Shown: in pieces, positions 5,811 through 9,478 of the stretch
How the letters are laid out: each line of letters begins with the position of its first letter
How positions within the stretch are numbered: position 1 is the stretch's first letter
Assembly: GCA_013812465.1 (NCBI GenBank)
Contig: JACCTK010000226.1
Location: forward strand, 1 to 9,478
Reading direction: 5' to 3'
DNA: 9,478 bases
DNA from: Actinomycetota bacterium
Lineage (GTDB): Bacteria; Actinomycetota; Thermoleophilia; Gaiellales; Gaiellaceae
Notes under the pieces: generated by a model
What the model saw: the letters and a program-made list of their open reading frames with translations, nothing else
Told to the model about the DNA's origin: nothing
Databases searched by the model: none
Translations under genes and position numbers: made by a program

Positions 5811-7633
5811 CATTCCACCGTGACGGTCTTCGCGAGGTTGCGTGGTTGGTCGACGTTCAGGCCGCGCAGGCGCGCGATGCGGTACGCGAGCAGCTGCAGC
5901 GGCAGAATCGCCAGGACGACCTGGAGGAAGGCCGGCGTCTTCGGGACGTAGATGACGTCGTCCGCGTGGTGCTGGATGTCCTCGTTGCCGTCGGTTGCGA
6001 TGGCGATGACGTGCGCGCCGCGCGCTCGCACTTCCTGGATGTTGGACACAACCTTGTCGTAGACATGGATGTTCGTAGCGACTACGACGACCGGTGTCGC
6101 CTCGTCGAGCAGCGCGATCGGCCCGTGCTTCATCTCCCCGGCCGAGTACGCCTCGGTCGGGATATAGGAGATCTCCTTCAGCTTGAGCGCCCCCTCGAGC
6201 GCGACGGGCAGGCCGATGTGGCGACCGAGGTAGAGGAAGAAGGGTGCGTCGTAGTAGCGGCGCGCGATCTCCTCGATGGGGTGGTCGCCGTCGAGGAAGG
6301 ACTGGATCTTACGCGGCAGCTTGTAGACGTAGTCGAGGATGAAGTCGATCTCCCCCGTCGGAAGTGTCTCACGCACCTGAGCGAGCTTCAGCGCGACGAG
6401 GTACAGCAGTGCCACTTGCGCGGTGAACGTCTTCGACGAGGCCACTGCCGTCTCGAGGCCCGCGCGCGTGTAGAGGACCGAGTCCACCTCGCGCGTGATC
6501 TGCGAGCCCATCATGTTGGTGATCGCGACCGTCCGAGCGCCCTTCTGGCGAGCGAGCTTCACCGCCTCGATGGTGTCGCGGGTCTCGCCGGACTGCGTGA
6601 TTCCGATCACGAGCGTGTTCTCGTCGATGACCGGGTTGCGATAGACCCACTCGGAGGCGATGTCGAATTCGACGGGGACGCGCGCCCATTCCTCGATGAG
6701 ATAGCGGCCGACGACGCACGCGTGGTAGGCGGTTCCGCAGGCGACCAGGACGATGCGGCGAAGCTCCTTGACGTCCTTGCCGGACATGTTGAGCCCTTCG
6801 AGGACGAGGGTTCCATGGCGAACCCGATCGCCGATCGTGTCCGCGACGGCGTTCGGCTGCTCGTAGATCTCCTTCAGCATGAACGTCTCGTAACCCGCCT
6901 TCTCGGCGCCCTCGTCGTCCCAGTCGAGCTCGATCGTCTCGTGCTCGACCGGCGTTCCGTCGACGTTCACGTAGACGGGTCCGGCGGGAGTGACCGAGAC
7001 GATCTCGCCGTCGCCTGGGAACTGCACGAGGCGGGTCTCGCGGAGGAAGGCGGCTGCGTTCGAGGCGAGGAAGGTCTCGTCGTGCCCAATGCCGACGACG
7101 AGCGGGACCTGATGGCGGGCGCCGACGAGCAGGCCGGGATGGTCCGAGTGGATGACCACGAACGAGAAGTGGCCCTCGAGCTCGGCGAACGCGAGCCGAA
7201 CCGCTTCGACGAGGTCGCCGCGGTAATGGCGCTCGACCAGATGAGTGACGGTCTCCGCGTCGGTCTCGGATGTGAACGTGTGGCCTTCGGTCGCGAGGCT
7301 CGCGCGAAGCTCGCGGTAGTTCTCGACGATGCCGTTGAGCACGATCGAGACCTGCTCCGGATGACAGCCGGTCAGAGGATGGGCGTTCTCCTCGGTGACA
7401 GCTCCGTGCGTCGCCCAGCGCGTGTGTCCGAGCCCGGTGGTGGCGGTCGAGCCATTCGTTGCGCGCTTGATCAGGTTCTCGAGCGGGCCGACGGCCCGGA
7501 CGTACGTCAGCCCCTCGTCTTCGAGCAACGCGATGCCGGCGGAGTCATAACCCCGATACTCGAGGCGCTCGAGCCCCTGCAGAAGCAGTGGCTTGGACTC
7601 ACGAGACCCGACGTATCCGATGATCCCACACAC
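5810..7633 (-). CDS. glmS: Glutamine--fructose-6-phosphate aminotransferase (isomerizing)
   Basis: This is a complete 607-residue GlmS, the usual length. It makes glucosamine-6-phosphate from fructose-6-phosphate and glutamine in the cytoplasm, the first committed step toward UDP-GlcNAc. The N-terminal class II glutaminase begins MCGIIGYVG, with C2 as nucleophile after Met removal, and carries GHTRWATHG. Two SIS sugar-isomerase domains follow: CGTAYHA (C299) and TQSGETRDT in the first, then EGALKLKEISY and GEMKHGP (H503) in the second. The C-terminus is the canonical DQPRNLAKTVTVE with the catalytic lysine at K602. The start is GTG at 7633 with a GAGGAGGA Shine-Dalgarno (7640-7647) 6 bases upstream. 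It lies 51 bases after glmM on the same strand, so the two are likely cotranscribed. All expected key residues are present. Confidence 0.97.
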   Translation of the reverse strand: MCGIIGYVGSRESKPLLLQGLERLEYRGYDSAGIALLEDEGLTYVRAVGPLENLIKRATNGSTATTGLGHTRWATHGAVTEENAHPLTGCHPEQVSIVLNGIVENYRELRASLATEGHTFTSETDAETVTHLVERHYRGDLVEAVRLAFAELEGHFSFVVIHSDHPGLLVGARHQVPLVVGIGHDETFLASNAAAFLRETRLVQFPGDGEIVSVTPAGPVYVNVDGTPVEHETIELDWDDEGAEKAGYETFMLKEIYEQPNAVADTIGDRVRHGTLVLEGLNMSGKDVKELRRIVLVACGTAYHACVVGRYLIEEWARVPVEFDIASEWVYRNPVIDENTLVIGITQSGETRDTIEAVKLARQKGARTVAITNMMGSQITREVDSVLYTRAGLETAVASSKTFTAQVALLYLVALKLAQVRETLPTGEIDFILDYVYKLPRKIQSFLDGDHPIEEIARRYYDAPFFLYLGRHIGLPVALEGALKLKEISYIPTEAYSAGEMKHGPIALLDEATPVVVVATNIHVYDKVVSNIQEVRARGAHVIAIATDGNEDIQHHADDVIYVPKTPAFLQVVLAILPLQLLAYRIARLRGLNVDQPRNLAKTVTVE

Positions 7634-7660
7634 GTTCGGTCCTCCTCAGAAACGCGCGAG

Positions 7661-7686
7661 AGCCCGGCGGCGCCCTTCGTCGGGCT
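7661..7686 (-). other. Inverted repeat in the glmM-glmS gap, covering the glmM stop
   Basis: AGCCCG (7661-7666) and CGGGCT (7681-7686) form a 6-base stem with a 14-base loop between glmM and glmS, overlapping the glmM TAG. It could lower read-through into glmS or protect a processed end. It is short, has no T-run, and may be chance in GC-rich DNA. Confidence 0.25.
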
Positions 7687-8980
7687 AGCCGAGCTCTCTG
7701 GCTACGAGCGCGGCGATGCTAGCACAGATTTTCCCTGCTTCCTCGGCTGTTTCGGCCTCCGCAAGTACCCGGATGAAGGGCTCCGTTCCCGATGGACGGA
7801 CGAGGACTCGCCCGCGTCCGGCGAGCTCGTCGGTGATGCGATCCGCCTCGTCGAGAATCGACTGCGGCAGATCGCGGCGAGTGACGCGGACGTTCTGCTT
7901 CGCCTGTGGGTAGCGAGGCATCACCGCGGCGGCTTCGCTCAGCTCGCGGCCAGCGAGCGCGCGGCAGAGAAGCAGCGCCGCCGCCAGCCCGTCTCCCGTC
8001 ACATGGTTTCCGAGCCAGACGATGTGCCCTGACTGCTCGCCGCCGAGCAGTCCTCCCTCTCGATGGAGGGCCTCGAGGAGGTAGCGGTCTCCGACCGGCG
8101 TCGTCACGACGCGGATGCCGTGCTCTGCCAGCATGCGATGGAAGCCGAGGTTCGTCATCACCGTGACCGCGACGAGATCGACCCCGAGCGCGAGGGCGAG
8201 GATGGCGAGGATCTGATCGCCGTCGAGCGGCTCGCCCCGCTCGTCGACCGCGAGCATGCGGTCGCCGTCGCCGTCGAAGGCGACTCCGAGATCGAGACCG
8301 AGCCTTGTAACAGTCTGTTGCAAGGCGCTGAGGTCGGTCGCGCCACAGCCGACGTTGATGTTCGTCCCATCCGGCTCGCTGCCGATCGCGTGCACCTCGG
8401 CGCCGAGCTCCTCGAAGACCCCGGGCGCGAGAGCCGAGAACGCGCCGTTCGCGCAGTCGACGGCGATACGAAGACCTGTGAGATCCGAGCCGAAGCCCTC
8501 GACGATGTGGCGCAGGTACCTGGCACCGGTTGCGTCGAGCCGCTCGACCGAGCCGCCGGACCGACGCTCAGCGCTCTCCAGCAGGACCTCGATCGACTCC
8601 TCGTCCGCGTCCGCGAGCTTTCGGCCGTCACCGTCGAAGAGCTTGACGCCGTTGTACTCCGGCGGGTTGTGCGACGCGGAGACGACGGCGCCGAGATCCT
8701 CGGCGAGGAGCGCCACCGCCGGCGTCGGGAGCACGCCCGCGAGCACGGCTGTCCAGCCGGCCGACGAGATCCCACGAGCGAGCGCGGCCTCGAGCTCGGG
8801 CCCGGACCCACGGGTATCCCGTCCGATAAGGACACGTCCGGGGTCAGACCCGGGTTCCGAATTTCCAGGGGCTTTCGCCCAGAGCGTCGCCGCCCGCCCG
8901 ATCTTTTCCACAAGGGCGGGCGTCAGCTCCTCGCCGACGACACCGCGGATCCCGTCCGTTCCGAAGTAGCGCCGCGTCAC
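7685..8980 (-). CDS. glmM: Phosphoglucosamine mutase
   Basis: This is a complete 431-residue GlmM that converts glucosamine-6-phosphate to glucosamine-1-phosphate, the step after GlmS. Visible marks are the N-terminal RRYFGTDGIRG, the phosphoserine loop SASHNP with S103 as the phosphorylated residue, the Mg-binding loop DGDGDR (D236, D238, D240), the sugar-specificity motif GGEQSGH, and the phosphate-binding RPSGTEPFIR (395-404). I prefer GTG 8980 because it has an AGAGG site (8991-8995) 10 bases upstream and gives the usual short N-terminus before RYFGTDGIRG. A TTG at 8989, three codons upstream, has no properly spaced ribosome site. The gene follows rpsI after 13 bases and precedes glmS by 51, so ribosomal and cell-wall precursor genes probably share a transcript. 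A short insertion rich in Pro, Ser and Gly (about 37-48) precedes the RVLIGRDTR segment. Confidence 0.96.
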   Translation of the reverse strand: MTRRYFGTDGIRGVVGEELTPALVEKIGRAATLWAKAPGNSEPGSDPGRVLIGRDTRGSGPELEAALARGISSAGWTAVLAGVLPTPAVALLAEDLGAVVSASHNPPEYNGVKLFDGDGRKLADADEESIEVLLESAERRSGGSVERLDATGARYLRHIVEGFGSDLTGLRIAVDCANGAFSALAPGVFEELGAEVHAIGSEPDGTNINVGCGATDLSALQQTVTRLGLDLGVAFDGDGDRMLAVDERGEPLDGDQILAILALALGVDLVAVTVMTNLGFHRMLAEHGIRVVTTPVGDRYLLEALHREGGLLGGEQSGHIVWLGNHVTGDGLAAALLLCRALAGRELSEAAAVMPRYPQAKQNVRVTRRDLPQSILDEADRITDELAGRGRVLVRPSGTEPFIRVLAEAETAEEAGKICASIAALVARELG

Positions 8981-8990
8981 GGCGGCCAAG

Positions 8991-8995
8991 CCTCT
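8991..8995 (-). promoter_or_regulatory. Ribosome binding site that sets the glmM start
   Basis: Read on the - strand this is AGAGG. It overlaps the rpsI TAG (8994-8996) and lies 10 bases before GTG 8980 but only one base before TTG 8989, so it supports the GTG. The overlap with the rpsI stop suggests termination and re-initiation coupling. Confidence 0.5.
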
Positions 8996-9389
8996 ATCGC
9001 TTCGAGAACTGCGGAGCCTTGCGTGCCTTGTGCAAACCGGCCTTCTTGCGTTCGACGATGCGGGCGTCGCGCGTCAGGAAGCCCTGGCGCTTGAGCGGAA
9101 CGCGAATCTCCGGGTCGGCCTCGACCAGCGCCCGCGCGATCCCGTGTCTGACGGCGCCAGCCTGGCCGGAGACGCCTCCACCGTGAACGCGAACTCTCAG
9201 GTCGTAAGTCGTAGCCGCCTCGGCGACCTCGAGGGGCGCCATCACCATCTTCCGATGCGCGGAGCGCGGGAAGTACTCCTCGAGCGTACGGCCGTTGATC
9301 CAGCTCTTCCCGTCGCCTGGCCGCAGGATCACGCGTGCGATCGACGTCTTACGCTTGCCGGTGCCGAGGTATTGGGCGATATCGCTCAC
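8994..9389 (-). CDS. rpsI: 30S ribosomal protein S9
   Basis: This is a complete 131-residue S9 of the short bacterial type without an N-terminal extension. Family marks are [14 protein letters not shown] near the N-terminus, [17 protein letters not shown], the glycine-rich [21 protein letters not shown], and the basic tail ending KAPQFSKR that reaches the P-site tRNA in the 30S subunit. The start is GTG 9389, which overlaps the rplM stop by 4 bases (GTGA). An AGGAG site lies at 9401-9405, inside the end of rplM, with 11-base spacing. It pairs with L13 upstream as in most bacteria and is followed within 13 bases by glmM. Confidence 0.97.
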   Translation of the reverse strand: MSDIAQYLGTGKRKTSIARVILRPGDGKSWINGRTLEEYFPRSAHRKMVMAPLEVAEAATTYDLRVRVHGGGVSGQAGAVRHGIARALVEADPEIRVPLKRQGFLTRDARIVERKKAGLHKARKAPQFSKR

Positions 9390-9478
9390 GAGAGATCCAT
9401 CTCCTTCGGGGACTGGGCAGCGTGCGGATGCTCGGTGCCAGCGTAGATCTTCAGCTTGCTGAGCTGAGCCGCGGCGAG
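9386..9478 (-). CDS. rplM: 50S ribosomal protein L13, C-terminal end (truncated by window edge)
   Basis: The last 30 codons plus stop are visible. The peptide contains [14 protein letters not shown] and ends PKEMDLS, matching the conserved L13 C-terminus (KxYAGxxHxHxAQxP). The TGA at 9386-9388 is shared with the rpsI GTG start, giving the classic rplM-rpsI pair. The 5' part lies outside the window. Confidence 0.93.
   Translation of the reverse strand, partial: LAAAQLSKLKIYAGTEHPHAAQSPKEMDLS

Noticed and set aside
7634..7684. glmS ribozyme/riboswitch upstream of glmS
   Set aside because: The gap between glmM and glmS is only 51 bases, too short for the glmS ribozyme, and no matching core is seen. 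That element is known mainly from Firmicutes.
5786..8032. 748-codon + strand open frame across glmS and part of glmM
   Set aside because: It is antisense to two unmistakable enzymes. Its composition (Asp/Arg/Val-rich, low complexity) is what the complement of GC-rich coding DNA gives, and it has no recognisable domain.
8063..9094. 343-codon + strand open frame opposite glmM and rpsI
   Set aside because: Antisense artefact over glmM active-site motifs and the S9 C-terminus; no domain pattern seen.
1..9478. tRNA, rRNA, CRISPR array or integrase/transposase gene
   Set aside because: None of the expected signatures was found when reading both strands; the only mobile-like signal is the palindrome at 4968-5141.

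Overview
This is a high-GC bacterial window that fits the actinobacterial class Thermoleophilia (Solirubrobacterales/Gaiellales type). The evidence is a short secreted protein with a Gly-X-Y stretch at 5137-5685, of a kind I associate with that class, together with the gene order rplM-rpsI-glmM-glmS and heavy use of GTG starts. The assignment is inferred from gene content; no rRNA is present. Two gene blocks converge on a short intergenic region near 4.9-5.1 kb.

Left block (+ strand, 3-4883). It opens with the last 39 codons of an unidentified gene. A divergent PlsY-type glycerol-3-phosphate acyltransferase follows, overlapping by 4 bases a DegV/FakB-type fatty-acid-binding protein. The DegV gene overlaps by 19 bases a DUF3179 lipoprotein with a CxxC motif. 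Then come a three-helix membrane protein with a C-terminal DM13 domain and, 8 bases later, a MerA-like FAD/NAD(P) disulfide oxidoreductase. The spacing suggests one operon. Its first half looks like acyl-phosphate/phospholipid chemistry. Its second half looks like an envelope redox module, which is an inference from domains and not a known system.

Convergent junction (4884-5136). This 253-base gap holds no credible gene. It holds most of a 174-base imperfect palindrome (4968-5141) that folds almost end to end into one hairpin. By hand I count 64 Watson-Crick and 7 G-U pairs. Every wobble is a G-U in the + strand RNA and no A-C pair occurs, which points to a + strand structured RNA. Its 18-base perfect ends each carry CTAG, and the right one contains the stop codon of the neighbouring gene, so a small non-autonomous mobile element is an alternative reading.

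Right block (- strand, 5137-9478). In transcription order: the end of rplM (L13), rpsI (S9, 4-base overlap), glmM, glmS, a repeated hairpin region that probably ends glmS transcription, and the Gly-X-Y secreted protein. GlmS and GlmM catalyse consecutive steps (fructose-6-P to glucosamine-6-P to glucosamine-1-P) toward UDP-GlcNAc and peptidoglycan, placed here directly behind two ribosomal protein genes.

The housekeeping genes are intact and ordinary. The junction palindrome, the PlsY-DegV coupling and the DUF3179/DM13/oxidoreductase trio are the parts worth a second look.
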